Shown: positions 7,591 to 23,659, counted from the first letter of the stretch. The stretch: 64,000 nt of DNA from Clostridia bacterium (GCA_017454485.1 JAFTCX010000081.1:1-64000), one strand, 5' to 3'. Notes: generated by a model from the sequence alone, not told the origin. Numbers and translations: made by a program.

Positions 7591-9366
7591 ATGAAGAAAA
7601 TCAAACAGGTTTTGTCCGTATTGCTGGCTGTAGTGATGCTGGTTGCCGTTGTGCCGGTGGGGGAAGTGAATGCAATCAGCATCAATGATTCCTCTGTGTT
7701 TTTGCATCAACCAACAGATGGAGATAGTACATGTGTATTTACATCTTGCCTGAATATGTTCCGACGCCGTGCAATCATTGATGGTGATAGCGAGTGGGAA
7801 TCCATTACCCATAATAATTATAAGAACACAATTACAACAAATGGCGTTTCTGTTCGTTGGACAATCACCGATGTGCGAGGAATGAATGCCTCAATGAACT
7901 CCGATTTGACTTCAAATAAAAAGAATTATTTTATTTCTATGCTTAACAATTATCCGGAAGGAATTGTAATTTATTGTGGCAGCAATCCGATGCACACGGT
8001 TCTTTTGACGGACTATGATAGCTCAACTGATACATTTTATTGTGCTGAAACTCTTAGTTCTTTTGGCTATGGTCGGATTCCCTTGACATCTTGTTATTTA
8101 AGCACATACAATGGCGGTTTGTCACAAAGCAGCGTGATTTCAAAGATCAGTCAGATTTGGTATGTTTCCAACAGATCGGGAGGGGGTACGCCGACCTACA
8201 CTCCAACACCAGTTGTTGGCGATGATAAAAATGCTGTAGTTGTTGGAGAAAACATATCTTTTTGGTATTCCGGATTAACCGAATGCAGTGAGGTTGAGTT
8301 TTGTTTTGAAAAAAACGGAGAAGTATACTATCGAGCAGATTCAACTTCTTCTACAACATACAAAACATATTTTGAAGCAACCGGAACCTACTATGTATTT
8401 GTTAGAGGATACTATAATGGTCAATGGTACAATTCCGGAAAAATAAAAGTTTCTGTTTTAAACCCGCAAATAAACGATAATAAGAATACTGTCTGCGTTG
8501 GAGAACCAATTACTTTTACTTATTCCGGTCTGACACCCTGCGAAGAGGTACAATTTGAGTTTTCCAAAAACGGAACTGTATATTATTCACCGGACTCTAC
8601 AAGTTCAACCAGTTTTTCGACCTATTTTGAAAATGCAGGTACGTACTATGTTAATGCGGCTGGATATTTGGATGGAAACTGGTGTCGTTCAGGCAAAGTG
8701 AAAGTTGAAGTTATCAACCACAGCTTTGGTGCGTGGACAAGATTGAATGATACGCAGCATCAGCGTGTTTGTTCTCGTGACAGCAGTCATGTAGAGAAAG
8801 CGAACCACACTTGGAACAACGGCAGCGTGACCAAAGCTGCCACTTGTACAGCAACAGGCGTGAAAACATATACCTGTTCTGTCTGCCAAGGAACCAAAAC
8901 CGAAACTATTTCTATCAACGCAAGCAACCACGTCAACACAAAATCCGTCGCAGCAACTGCATCCACCTGCACGGTCAAGGGCTACACCGCCGGAGTCTAC
9001 TGCAATGACTGCAAAAAGTACATTTCAGGTCATGCCGAACAGCCGCTTGCGGCACACAAGACCACAACCGTCAACGCCAAAGATGCAACCTATGATGCCG
9101 ATGGTTACACCGGCGACACCTATTGCACGGTCTGCAAGCAAACGCTTTCCTATGGTTCCGTCATTCCGAAGCTGACCAAGCCCGATGAGCCGACCAACCC
9201 GACAAATCCAACCAACCCCACAAATCCGACCCAGCCAACGAATCCGGCGCCGCAGCCCCAGCCCTCCGGCGGCTGCGCCTACTGCGGTCAGAACCACACC
9301 GGTTTCCCGGGCGTGCTGATCGGCTTCTTCCACAGCATCCTTGCGCTGTTCGGTCTGCGGAAGTAA
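7591..9366 (+). CDS. Exported C39-like peptidase/surface protein with Cys-pair repeats
   Basis: 591 residues. A signal peptide (1-28) precedes a papain-like C39-type domain (~35-190): Gln40, Cys48 in DSTCVFTSCLNMFRRR, and NPMHTVLLTDYD supplying His and Asp. Two ~85-residue Ig-like repeats (~205-375) follow, each with VGE...F.YSGLT.CEEVQFEFSKNG and ending TYYV...GYYNG.W..SGK. After them come CxxC repeats (CSVCQGTKTET, CNDCKKYISG), a PTN-rich linker and a CAYCGQNHTGF motif with the tail IGFFHSILALFGLRK. The first two-thirds is clearly AT-rich; the Cys repeats and tail are GC-rich, a mosaic seen in other exported proteins here. The domain may be a protease or an amidase; activity is unproven. 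Confidence 0.75.
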   Translation: MKKIKQVLSVLLAVVMLVAVVPVGEVNAISINDSSVFLHQPTDGDSTCVFTSCLNMFRRRAIIDGDSEWESITHNNYKNTITTNGVSVRWTITDVRGMNASMNSDLTSNKKNYFISMLNNYPEGIVIYCGSNPMHTVLLTDYDSSTDTFYCAETLSSFGYGRIPLTSCYLSTYNGGLSQSSVISKISQIWYVSNRSGGGTPTYTPTPVVGDDKNAVVVGENISFWYSGLTECSEVEFCFEKNGEVYYRADSTSSTTYKTYFEATGTYYVFVRGYYNGQWYNSGKIKVSVLNPQINDNKNTVCVGEPITFTYSGLTPCEEVQFEFSKNGTVYYSPDSTSSTSFSTYFENAGTYYVNAAGYLDGNWCRSGKVKVEVINHSFGAWTRLNDTQHQRVCSRDSSHVEKANHTWNNGSVTKAATCTATGVKTYTCSVCQGTKTETISINASNHVNTKSVAATASTCTVKGYTAGVYCNDCKKYISGHAEQPLAAHKTTTVNAKDATYDADGYTGDTYCTVCKQTLSYGSVIPKLTKPDEPTNPTNPTNPTNPTQPTNPAPQPQPSGGCAYCGQNHTGFPGVLIGFFHSILALFGLRK

Positions 9367-9381
9367 CTCGTATGGTATAAC

Positions 9382-9416
9382 AAAAGAAAGCTCTCTTTTC
9401 AGAGGGCTTTCTTTTT
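9382..9416 (+). terminator. Terminator after the C39-like gene
   Basis: GAAAGCTCTC / GAGGGCTTTC hairpin followed by TTTTT. Confidence 0.75.
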
Positions 9417-9420
9417 CTAT

Positions 9421-9480
9421 TGACTATCGACTAACGACTAACAGCTCATCTGACTATCGACTAACGACTAACAGCTCATC
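9421..9480. repeat. Perfect 30-bp tandem duplication built of GACTAAC heptamers
   Basis: Two identical 30-bp units, 9421-9450 and 9451-9480, each made of GACTATC/GACTAAC-like heptamers. They end a few bases before the valS stop codon. They belong to the heptamer arrays listed elsewhere. Confidence 0.9.
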
Positions 9481-9482
9481 GC

Positions 9483-12104
<2,622 letters not shown>

Positions 12105-12156
12105 TTGTTTTCACCTTCCGGATAATGATGTTTGTTGAATTCCGCCTTTCGAATTA

Positions 12157-12375
12157 AAAAACTCCGCCTGAGATTCTCAGGACGGAGTTTTTCCGCGGTA
12201 CCACCTGAGTTCGGCTTTTGCCGCACTCTTTGTTATTGCAGGGTCTACTTGCTCCGAAGAGGTTCTTCCTGCGGCTCACAAGCGACCTTCACAGCGTTGT
12301 TTGCGAACTTGCACCTCCCGTTCGCTCTCTGAAAAACAATCACTGCTACTCCTCTTGCTCTTCGCCGTTGTTGTG
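12157..12375 (-). promoter_or_regulatory. T-box riboswitch leader of valS
   Basis: On the minus strand the leader carries the T-box core TGGTACCGCGG (complement of 12193-12203), followed by a terminator ACTCCGTCCTGAG / CTCAGGCGGAGT with a T-run (12157-12193). Upstream are stem-forming segments with a GAAGGTCGC sequence whose GTC fits a valine specifier. Uncharged tRNA-Val would stabilise the antiterminator and allow valS expression. The specifier call is by eye. Confidence 0.9.
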
Positions 12376-12381
12376 ATGGAT

Positions 12382-15441
<3,060 letters not shown>

Positions 15442-15523
15442 TTATCTTAGCATATTTTGGTGTGCTTTTCAAGCCTTATATTTTTCTTTTCCGCGGGCAA
15501 TACTGACGGAAGAGGTGAGGGAC

Positions 15524-16291
15524 TTGAATTTTAACAAGGTAGAGATCTGCGGGATCGACACGTCGAAGCTCAAGGTGTTGACGGAAAAGGAAAAAAGCGA
15601 GCTGCTGCGCGAGAGCCAGAGCGGCAACAAGCAGGCGCGCGAAGCGCTCATCAACGGCAATCTGCGGCTGGTGCTCAGCGTGCTGCAGCGTTTTTCCTCG
15701 CGCGGCGAAAACCCGGACGATCTGTTTCAGGTGGGCTGTATCGGGCTGATCAAGGCGATCGACCACTTCGATCTGTCGCAGAATGTGCGCTTTTCCACCT
15801 ATGCGGTGCCGATGATCGTCGGCGAGGTGCGGCGTTATCTGCGCGATTATGCGCCGATGCGCGTGAGCCGTTCGGTGCGCGACACGGCGTATCACGCGAT
15901 GCAGGTGAAGGAGCAGTTACAGTCGCAGACGCAGCGTGAGCCGACCGTGGAGGAGATCGCGGCAAAAATGGGCATCAAAAAAGAGCGCGTGGTGCTCGCG
16001 CTCGAAGCGATCGTGGAACCTGTGTCGCTGTATGAACCGGTGTATTTTGACGCGGGCGACACGGTGTATGTGATGGATCAGATCGGAGACAACCACACCG
16101 ACCTGGACTGGATCAACGAGATCATGCTCAAAAAGAGCTTGAAAGCGTTGCCGGAGCGCGAAAAAAAGATCCTTTCCCTGCGCTTTTTGCACGGCATGAC
16201 ACAAACTGAGGTCGCCAAGGAGATCGGCATCTCGCAGGCGCAGGTGTCGCGGCTGGAAAAAGGCGCGATGGAAAAGATCCGGGGCGATTAA
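15524..16291 (+). CDS. sigG: RNA polymerase sporulation sigma factor G
   Basis: 255-residue sigma-70 family factor for late forespore transcription. The N-terminus [18 protein letters not shown] and region 2 ([35 protein letters not shown]) match SigG closely; the C-terminal HTH ends in [17 protein letters not shown]. The TTG at 15524 is preferred because it aligns with the conserved SigG N-terminus and has GAGGTGAGG just upstream; a GTG at 15515 is also in frame. The stop overlaps the convergent vat-like stop by two bases. It shows that the organism sporulates. Confidence 0.95.
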   Translation: MNFNKVEICGIDTSKLKVLTEKEKSELLRESQSGNKQAREALINGNLRLVLSVLQRFSSRGENPDDLFQVGCIGLIKAIDHFDLSQNVRFSTYAVPMIVGEVRRYLRDYAPMRVSRSVRDTAYHAMQVKEQLQSQTQREPTVEEIAAKMGIKKERVVLALEAIVEPVSLYEPVYFDAGDTVYVMDQIGDNHTDLDWINEIMLKKSLKALPEREKKILSLRFLHGMTQTEVAKEIGISQAQVSRLEKGAMEKIRGD

Positions 16292-16938
16292 CAGCCGCCG
16301 TTCAGCTGCTTTTCCAGTTCCGCCCGAACGTATGCAAGGTCGCTGCAGGTCAGGATCGGGATCAGGCAGTCGATCTCATCGATACTTTTCTCCCACCACC
16401 GGAAGCGCAGCAGCAGATCGATCAGCACATCGTCAAAGCGTTTTTTGATCGGTCGCGCCGGGTTGCCGACAACGACCGTGTAGGGCGAAACATCGCTGCC
16501 GACAACGCTGTTGGCGCCGATGATCGCACCGTCGCCGATGTGAACGCCCGGCAGGATCACGGCATTTTGCCCGATCCAGACGTCATTGCCGATCACCGTG
16601 TCGCCCTTCTGCGGCAGATCGGAAACGGCGGGCGGATCCATGTTCCAGCCCTCCAGCGTATAAAACGGGAAGGTCGTCACCGCGTTCATCTGATGGTTTG
16701 CGCCATTCATCACAAACTCCACGCCGGATGCAATCTGACAGAATTTGCCGATGATCAGCTTGTCGCCGTTCCAATCGTAGAGATGCGAAACATGGCGCTC
16801 AAAATCCGCATCGGCAATGTAAGAAAATTCGCCGACAATAATATTCGGATTCCGAATGGAGGGCCGGATGTAGATCTCCCGGTCATAGCCCGCGATCGGA
16901 TGGAGCGTGTTTGGATCGGGGCGCTTTCCGTTTTTCAT
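16288..16938 (-). CDS. Vat-like hexapeptide acetyltransferase
   Basis: 216-residue left-handed beta-helix acetyltransferase of the xenobiotic (CAT-B/Vat) family. Characteristic blocks are [20 protein letters not shown] with the following NHQM (conserved His), [33 protein letters not shown] and [14 protein letters not shown]. Known Vat enzymes acetylate streptogramin A; relatives act on other acceptors. It lies 30 bp after rimO on the same strand, so it could be transcribed with the SOS-type recA operon. Resistance activity is not established by sequence. Confidence 0.85.
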   Translation of the reverse strand: MKNGKRPDPNTLHPIAGYDREIYIRPSIRNPNIIVGEFSYIADADFERHVSHLYDWNGDKLIIGKFCQIASGVEFVMNGANHQMNAVTTFPFYTLEGWNMDPPAVSDLPQKGDTVIGNDVWIGQNAVILPGVHIGDGAIIGANSVVGSDVSPYTVVVGNPARPIKKRFDDVLIDLLLRFRWWEKSIDEIDCLIPILTCSDLAYVRAELEKQLNGGC

Positions 16939-16968
16939 GTTACGGATCTCCTTTCAGCTGCAGGTCGG

Positions 16969-18291
16969 TTAACAAACGACTTCGCCCACAAGATCCAGCT
17001 CGTTCACGCCGATGATCTTTGCATTCACAAACTGTCCGGGCAGCAGCTCCTCCTCCGTGGAGAGGATGACCTGACTGTCGATTTCAAAGCAGTCCATATA
17101 GGTTCGACCGAGGTAAAGCAGGTTCTCTTCGTCAAAGCCGTCCACCAGCACGCGGTAGGTTTTGCCGATGCGGGCCTGCTGTTTCTTTTCAAAAATTTCA
17201 TACTGCTGGCGCATGATGATGTCGGCGCGCTGCTGCTTGATCTCGTCGTCGATCTGGCCGTCCATTTCGGCGGCGGCAGTGCCTTCCTCCGGCGAATAGG
17301 CAAAGCAGCCCAGCCGGTCGAACTGCGCTTCTTCCGTAAAGCGGGAAAGCGTTTCAAATTGTTCTTCCGTTTCGCCCGGAAAGCCGGTGATGAAGGTGGT
17401 GCGGATGATCACGTCGGGGATGCGCGCGCGCAGCTTTTCAACGAGGGAAAGCAGGCTTCGCTCGTCGCCGGCGCGGTGCATCCGGCGCAAAATGTCCCGG
17501 TCCGCATGCTGCAGCGGCAGATCGATGTAGTTGCAGATCTTATCCTGCCGCGCAATGGTGTCGATCAGCTCATCCGTCAAACAGTCGGGATAGCAGTAAA
17601 GCAGGCGCACCCAGGCGATGCCGTCGATCTTGCACAGTGCATCCAGCAGCGCGGGCAGCATGAGCTTGTGATAGAGATCGAGTCCGTATTTTGTGACATC
17701 CTGCGCGATGATGACCAGCTCTTTCACGCCCGCCTTTGCCAGTGTCTGCGCTTCGGCGACCAGCTCTTCGATGGGGCGCGAGCGCATTTTTCCGCGGATG
17801 GACGGAATGGCGCAGTAGGTGCAGTTGTTGGAGCAGCCCTCGGCGATTTTCAGATAGGCGAAGTGCCGCGGGGTGGAAAGCACACGTTCGCCGCACAGGG
17901 GAAGGTCATATTTATCGGGAAAAGCGCTGACGTTTTCGCCGTCAAGCAGTTGATGGCAGACCGCGACGATGTCGCCGTTCTTGCCAAGGCCGATCACGCC
18001 GTCCACCTCCGGCATCTGTGCTTGAATCTCGTTTTGATAGCGTTCGGCCAAGCAGCCGGTGACCAGAATCTTTTGAATGACGCCCTGCTGCTTGAGTTCG
18101 CCGCAGGTGAGGATCGTTTCAATGGCCTCCTGCTTTGCAGCGTCGATAAAGCCGCAGGTGTTGACGATGACGAGGTCGGCGTCTTCGATGTTGTCCGCAA
18201 TTTGAAAATCACTTTGCAGCTTTGCGAGCATCAGCTCCGCGTCCACCTGATTCTTCGGGCAGCCGAGTCCGATCATGCCGATTTTTTTCAT
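16969..18291 (-). CDS. rimO: Ribosomal protein S12 methylthiotransferase RimO
   Basis: 440-residue radical-SAM enzyme that adds a methylthio group to the conserved Asp of ribosomal protein uS12. The N-terminal cluster-binding domain begins MIGLGCPKNQVDAELM; the radical-SAM motif is EGCSNNCTYCAIPSIRGKMR; a TRAM domain is at the C-terminus. The start overlaps the recX stop by 4 bp, so the two are translationally coupled. Confidence 0.95.
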   Translation of the reverse strand: MKKIGMIGLGCPKNQVDAELMLAKLQSDFQIADNIEDADLVIVNTCGFIDAAKQEAIETILTCGELKQQGVIQKILVTGCLAERYQNEIQAQMPEVDGVIGLGKNGDIVAVCHQLLDGENVSAFPDKYDLPLCGERVLSTPRHFAYLKIAEGCSNNCTYCAIPSIRGKMRSRPIEELVAEAQTLAKAGVKELVIIAQDVTKYGLDLYHKLMLPALLDALCKIDGIAWVRLLYCYPDCLTDELIDTIARQDKICNYIDLPLQHADRDILRRMHRAGDERSLLSLVEKLRARIPDVIIRTTFITGFPGETEEQFETLSRFTEEAQFDRLGCFAYSPEEGTAAAEMDGQIDDEIKQQRADIIMRQQYEIFEKKQQARIGKTYRVLVDGFDEENLLYLGRTYMDCFEIDSQVILSTEEELLPGQFVNAKIIGVNELDLVGEVVC

Positions 18292-18901
18292 TCCATCTCC
18301 TCCAAATTCTCTACTGCCTGCTGCAGAGCCTGTTTGATTTCGCCGGGTGCATAGCCCATGCGCAAAAGTGCGCCGAACGTGCGCTGCACGCCCTTTTCCG
18401 TGGTGAGGTTCCGGCTGTATTTGCGCTCGATCAGCGAAAGCAGCGTATCTTCGGACGGTTCCAGCGTGTCGGTCACATCGCTGATGATCTCGCGGTCGAT
18501 CCCCTTGCGAAACAGCTCGGTCACAATGCGCCGCTTCCCGAAGCCCTTGCTGCGAACCAGCTCGGCGGCATAGGTTTCGGCAAACCGGCGGTCATCCAGA
18601 TAGCCGAAATCCTGCAGTTTTTCAACCGCCGACTGCGCGGCTTCTGCGTCAAAGCCTTTTTGCCGCAGCTTTTGCAGCAGCTCCGCCGTGCTGTGGTCGC
18701 GCCGGGAAAGCAGGTCTGTTGCCTTGTTGAATGCGCGACGGGCGCTGATTGCCCCCGAAAGGTCTTCCAGCGCCGCGTCGTCAAGTTCCATATGGTTTGT
18801 GATGCCGGACATGGCAATAAAATCGCGGTCAACGGTCATGCGGTATTCGCCGTCGAGCAGCAGATGGATTTTATTGGCCTTGCCCTCTTTGAGTGTCAGT
18901 T

Positions 18902-18905
<4 letters not shown>
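18288..18905 (-). CDS. recX: Regulatory protein RecX
   Basis: 205 residues of the all-helical RecX family, which modulates RecA filament activity. The three tandem helical repeats include the diagnostic [20 protein letters not shown] and [18 protein letters not shown]. It overlaps the recA stop and the rimO start by 4 bp each, forming a tight recA-recX-rimO operon. Confidence 0.93.
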
Positions 18906-20017
<1,112 letters not shown>

Positions 20018-20036
20018 AGGAAAATCCTCCTGTTTG

Positions 20037-20083
20037 GTACAAATGTTCACTTCGATTATACAACGGGCGCACGAAAAAATCAA
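20037..20083 (-). promoter_or_regulatory. recA promoter with LexA-like box
   Basis: On the minus strand: TTGATT, 17 bp, TATAAT, then GAACATTTGTAC (complement of 20037-20048). This differs at one base from the Gram-positive SOS pattern GAAC-N4-GTTC, just downstream of the -10. Confidence 0.7.
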
Positions 20084-20110
20084 GGGGTTTTGAAAAAAAG
20101 TTGTCAGGGG

Positions 20111-20201
20111 GTGTTAAGGGATTAAGGGACTGAGGGACTGAGGGACTGAGGAAATGAGGGATTGAGTGAAGAGTGAAGTGTGAAGTGTGAAGAGTGAATA
20201 G
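20111..20201. repeat. GGACTGAG octamer and TGAAGTG heptamer arrays
   Basis: About seven 8-bp units (GGACTGAG and variants) pass into five 7-bp units (TGAAGAG/TGAAGTG). Non-coding, upstream of recA and downstream of the BspA-like gene. Confidence 0.85.
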
Positions 20202-20209
20202 ACAGTAAA

Positions 20210-20256
20210 AATCCTTCCCCTTGGCAAGAGGAAGGTGGTGTGAAAAATAGATGAGG
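20210..20256. repeat. CCTTCCCC palindromic intergenic element, copy 1
   Basis: CCTTCCCCTTGGCAAGAGGAAGG followed by TGG and, further on, GATGAGG. It shares this skeleton with a second copy at 39350. Confidence 0.65.
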
Positions 20257-20262
20257 TTCGCT

Positions 20263-21534
20263 TTATCTGCCGAACAATTTTGCAAAAAAGTTGAGAATCA
20301 TCTGAATGAGACGCTCAAAGAAGTTCAGTTCCTTTTCCGACGGTTCGTTGTTCGGCTGCGTTGTCGGTTCCGCCGGTTTTTCAACATCTTTCACATGCTT
20401 CCCACAGCGCGGACAGTTGCCGTTTGCGTCAAGCGCGGCGTGGTTTGTGTTGTCAATGGCGACGGTTGCATGGCCGGACACCCATTTGCCGCAGTCCGTG
20501 CAGTATACGCCGGCGGTGTAGCCTGTTTCGGTGCAGGTGGCGGCCAGACCGCTGCGGTTCTCGGTATGCACGTGGTTTGTCGGATCAAGCGGAATATCTT
20601 CTGTATAGCTGTCGCCGCAGGTGCAGGCAAAGGTTTTCACACCCTTGGCAGAGCAGGTAGCAGCTTTGGTGATCGTTGCGGTGTAGGCGTGTGTGTGCAC
20701 CGGCTCATCGGAGATATAATGCCATTCAGCGTTCAACAGAGGCTCATTGTCTGCGCCGAATTGAATCTCGTTCTTTTCAACTTCGGTACCGTGGTAATAG
20801 ACGTGGGAAATGATCGAAGCGCTGCTGTCGTTCTGATAAGAGAAAGCATACTGTCCGATGGATTCCACTTGATTATACATTGTGACGTTGATCAGTTTGC
20901 AGTAAGAAAAAGCACTTTGACCAATCACTTGAACGTTTTTGCCGAGTACAACATCTTTCAAGCCGGAATACCAAAAGGCATTACTACCGATACCAATGCA
21001 GCCGTCGCCAATCGTCAAGGAGGGCAAACTGGTGCAATAATTAAAAGCATAGTTTCCAATGCTTTCGACGCTGTCAGGAATATTGATAGAGACAAGAGCA
21101 TAACAATCAGAAAACGCATAGTTTCCAATTGTTTTCAGACCGGAGCCGCAGGTGACGGAAACCAAAGCATGGCAGCTATAGAAAGCAAAATTACCAATAC
21201 TCTCCAAGCTATCCGGCAATTCAATTTTCGTAATGGCATTACAATACTGGAAAGCATAATCGCCGATTTTTTTTACGCCGTTCTCAATTTTGATTTTTAA
21301 AATGTCGCTGCAGAAAGAATTCCATGGACGGGCGCCATAGGAAGTATAATCATTCATCACGCCGTTGCCGCTGATTGTCAGCGTCCGGGATGCGTCATTA
21401 TACGTCCACGTCAATCCGCTGCCGCAGCCGCCGCTTTCTTCCGCCGCAAAGCTGACAAAGCAGATGCTCAGACTCATCAGCAAAACGAGTGCGCCGAGCA
21501 GGATGGAAAAGGTTTTCTTTGTGGTTTTTGTCAT
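20263..21534 (-). CDS. Exported BspA-like leucine-rich repeat protein 1
   Basis: 423 residues. A signal peptide (1-30) precedes GGCGSGLTWTYN...TISGNG. About seven LRR_5 repeats follow, of the pattern V.SIGNYAFNYCTSLPSLTI, capped by YYHGTEVEKNEI and NEPLLNAEWHY. After these are Cys-pair repeats (TCSAKGVKTFACTCG, CTETGYTAGVYCTDCGKWVSGHA) and the amphipathic tail LNFFERLIQMILNFFAKLFGR. BspA-type proteins are surface adhesins or binding proteins. AAAGGAGGT precedes the ATG. The LRR core is AT-rich while both ends are GC-rich. It is divergent from an HTH regulator. Confidence 0.88.
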   Translation of the reverse strand: MTKTTKKTFSILLGALVLLMSLSICFVSFAAEESGGCGSGLTWTYNDASRTLTISGNGVMNDYTSYGARPWNSFCSDILKIKIENGVKKIGDYAFQYCNAITKIELPDSLESIGNFAFYSCHALVSVTCGSGLKTIGNYAFSDCYALVSINIPDSVESIGNYAFNYCTSLPSLTIGDGCIGIGSNAFWYSGLKDVVLGKNVQVIGQSAFSYCKLINVTMYNQVESIGQYAFSYQNDSSASIISHVYYHGTEVEKNEIQFGADNEPLLNAEWHYISDEPVHTHAYTATITKAATCSAKGVKTFACTCGDSYTEDIPLDPTNHVHTENRSGLAATCTETGYTAGVYCTDCGKWVSGHATVAIDNTNHAALDANGNCPRCGKHVKDVEKPAEPTTQPNNEPSEKELNFFERLIQMILNFFAKLFGR

Positions 21535-21557
21535 TTTGAGATACCTCCTTTGTTTTG

Positions 21558-21640
21558 TAGCACAATAATAACATAAAAGGTTTAGTTTGTCAACACCTTT
21601 TACCTTGTTTATTTAAGCTGAGTGTTGTGCTAAACTAAAC
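21558..21640. promoter_or_regulatory. Interlocked divergent promoters with nested inverted repeats
   Basis: Minus strand: TTGACA (complement of 21588-21593), 17 bp, TATTAT. Plus strand: TTGTCA (21587), 17 bp, TATTTA (21610). The -35 boxes overlap by five bases. Inverted repeats are GTTTAGTTT (21580) / AAACTAAAC (21632) and TAGCACAA (21558) / TTGTGCTA (21625). Confidence 0.7.
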
Positions 21641-21660
21641 ATGGAAGGTGAGGTGATCGT

Positions 21661-21987
21661 GTGCAGGATTATAAGATTGGCATGGGTGAACGCATCAAGA
21701 AAAAGCGGCGAGAACTGCATTTGACGCAGGAAAAGGTTGCCGAACGGCTTGGCATTTCCGTAAAGCATTTCAGCGAGACGGAGCGCGGCATTTCCGGTTT
21801 ATCTGTTGAAAACCTGATCAAACTGAGTGATTTGCTTCATATGTCGCTGGATGAAATGATCAAAGGCACCCGGCCGGATATGCAAACAAGCTGGAACATT
21901 CTTCTGGAGCCGATTTCTTCGCTGCCGACAGACAAACAGAACGATTTGATTTCATTGATAACAACTGCCATTCAACTTGTAAAATAA
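21661..21987 (+). CDS. XRE-family HTH regulator
   Basis: 108 residues. A Cro/C1 helix-turn-helix fills residues ~8-65 (GERIKKKRRELHLTQEKVAE, then LGISVKHFSETERGISG). The C-terminal helix WNILLEPISSLPTDKQNDLI probably mediates dimerisation. The GTG start has AAGGTGAGGTG upstream; an ATG at 21682 is possible. It is divergent from BspA-like protein 1 with overlapping promoters, so it is likely that gene's regulator. A terminator follows. Confidence 0.88.
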   Translation: MQDYKIGMGERIKKKRRELHLTQEKVAERLGISVKHFSETERGISGLSVENLIKLSDLLHMSLDEMIKGTRPDMQTSWNILLEPISSLPTDKQNDLISLITTAIQLVK

Positions 21988-22029
21988 TGCCCGACTGCGG
22001 TTTCGTGTCGGGCATATTTCTTTTTTTGT
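21988..22029 (+). terminator. Terminator after the XRE regulator
   Basis: TGCCCGAC / GTCGGGCA hairpin followed by a long T-run. Confidence 0.85.
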
Positions 22030-22115
22030 ACCTGCGCTCTTTTTTCATTTCCCCGACACCGTTCCCTTGGTTTCTCGCTTTCTTTGCGTTACCATAGGGC
22101 AAAGGAAGTGGTTGT

Positions 22116-22436
22116 ATGAGTGCAAAAATCGAATATCGCAAAGCCGAAATCTGCGTTTTGCTCGACGGCGAAATCGACCATCACGCCGCGTCGCTGCTGC
22201 GTGTGAGCATTGACGACGCCGTTTTACACAAGCGTCCGCGCCTGCTGATTCTCGACTTCGGCGCGGTGACGTTCATGGATTCGTCCGGCGTCGGCCTCGT
22301 GATGGGGCGCTATAAGCTGCTGCGCACGGTCGGCGGCCGGCTGCGGGTGCAAAATCTTTCGCCGGCGGCGTATAAAGTCATGCGTCTCGCGGGGCTGGAC
22401 AAGCTGGGCGAGCTGCGGCAAAAGGAGGTCATTTAA
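22116..22436 (+). CDS. spoIIAA: Anti-sigma F factor antagonist SpoIIAA
   Basis: 106-residue STAS-domain protein. The phosphorylatable serine lies in LDFGAVTFMDSSGVGLVMGR. Dephosphorylated SpoIIAA releases SigF from SpoIIAB in the forespore. It is the first gene of the spoIIAA-spoIIAB-sigF operon and abuts spoIIAB with no gap. Confidence 0.95.
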   Translation: MSAKIEYRKAEICVLLDGEIDHHAASLLRVSIDDAVLHKRPRLLILDFGAVTFMDSSGVGLVMGRYKLLRTVGGRLRVQNLSPAAYKVMRLAGLDKLGELRQKEVI

Positions 22437-22865
22437 ATGAAAGCGGAAAACGAAATGCGCCTGGTCTTTCCCGCCAAAAGCATCAACGAAAGCTTTGCGC
22501 GCACGGCAGCGGCCGTGTTTGCCGCGTTGCTGGATCCGACGGTGGAGGAGCTGTCCGATTTAAAAACCGCCGTCAGCGAAGCGGTCACAAACGCAATCGT
22601 CCACGGCTACCGCGACACGGTCGGCGACGTGTTTCTCCAAATGGCGGTGCTGCCCGGGCGCAGGCTGCGCATCCGCGTGCGCGACAAAGGCGTCGGCATC
22701 GCCGATATTGCAAAAGCGCGCGAACCGCTGTTTACCACCGGGGGCGAAGAGCGTGCCGGGCTGGGCTTTGCCGTGATGGAAAGCTGTATGGATCGTGTGC
22801 GCGTGCGCTCGCGTGTCGGCGGGGGAACCACAGTGACGCTGGAAAAGCAGATCAGCGGAAAATGA
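22437..22865 (+). CDS. spoIIAB: Anti-sigma F factor SpoIIAB
   Basis: 142-residue GHKL-fold serine kinase that sequesters SigF and phosphorylates SpoIIAA. The N box is SEAVTNAIVHGY, G1 is VRDKGVGIADI and G2 is RAGLGFAVMESCMD. Full length and directly downstream of spoIIAA. Confidence 0.95.
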   Translation: MKAENEMRLVFPAKSINESFARTAAAVFAALLDPTVEELSDLKTAVSEAVTNAIVHGYRDTVGDVFLQMAVLPGRRLRIRVRDKGVGIADIAKAREPLFTTGGEERAGLGFAVMESCMDRVRVRSRVGGGTTVTLEKQISGK

Positions 22866-22956
22866 GCGTATTTTGGCGAACGAAAACCGTGCCGCCGCCG
22901 TATATCCCGGCGCCGTGCCGTCCATACTGACACCAAAAAGCAAAGGCGGGAACGGC

Positions 22957-23616
22957 ATGGAACAACAGGCAAAACAAATGGCGGCGGAAAATCTCGGACT
23001 GGTGCACGCGTGCGCAAACCGCTTTCGCGGCCGTGGCGTGGAATATGAGGACCTTTTCGGCGCGGGCTGCGTCGGACTGATGAAAGCGGCGCGCCATTTT
23101 GACGCAGGGCGCGGCTTCGCCTTTTCCACCTACGCCGTGCCGGTCATCCTCGGCGAAATCAAGCGCGTATTCCGCGACGGCGGCAGCGTCAAGGTGGGTC
23201 GCACGCTCAAGGAAAAAGCGCGCCGCGCCATGCTTGAGCGCCAAAAGCTGGAGCTTTCGCTCGGGCGCACGCCCACCATCAGCGAGCTTGCCGCGCACCT
23301 CGGTGTGGATGTGAGCGACGCGGCAGAGCTGGTTGCGGTTTCGCAGCCGGTGCTGTCGCTGACCGCCGAAGCGGACGGCGAAACGCGCGAGGCGGATGTG
23401 CCGGTGGAATCGCCGGAGGAGCAGGTGGTGGATTTGCTTTCGCTGCGGCGCGTGTTTCAGGGGCTGGAAAGCCGCGACCGCCGGTTGATTTACCTGCGTT
23501 ATTTTGAAGGGCTGACACAGACAAAAACCGCCGCGCAGCTCGGCATGTCGCAGGTGCAGGTTTCGCGGCGGGAAAAAACCATTTTGCGCCAAATGCGCGA
23601 ACGGATGCTGGCGTGA
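22957..23616 (+). CDS. sigF: RNA polymerase sporulation sigma factor F
   Basis: Forespore-specific sigma factor of about 219 residues. Region 2 is GVEYEDLFGAGCVGLMKAAR with FAFSTYAVPVILGEIKRVFR; the C-terminal HTH is FEGLTQTKTAAQLGMSQVQVSRREK. The ATG at 22957 has AAAGGCGGG upstream; a TTG at 22873 is in frame but would add about 28 residues with no SigF similarity. The protein is more diverged and GC-biased than its sigG counterpart. Third gene of the spoIIA operon. Confidence 0.92.
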   Translation: MEQQAKQMAAENLGLVHACANRFRGRGVEYEDLFGAGCVGLMKAARHFDAGRGFAFSTYAVPVILGEIKRVFRDGGSVKVGRTLKEKARRAMLERQKLELSLGRTPTISELAAHLGVDVSDAAELVAVSQPVLSLTAEADGETREADVPVESPEEQVVDLLSLRRVFQGLESRDRRLIYLRYFEGLTQTKTAAQLGMSQVQVSRREKTILRQMRERMLA

Positions 23617-23659
23617 TGCGCAGCGCACATGCAATCAGCCGGTGCGCGGGTAATATCAG

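Noticed and set aside
22873..22956. Upstream TTG start for sigF
   Set aside because: The extra 28 residues have no SigF similarity and no ribosome site, while the ATG at 22957 has one.
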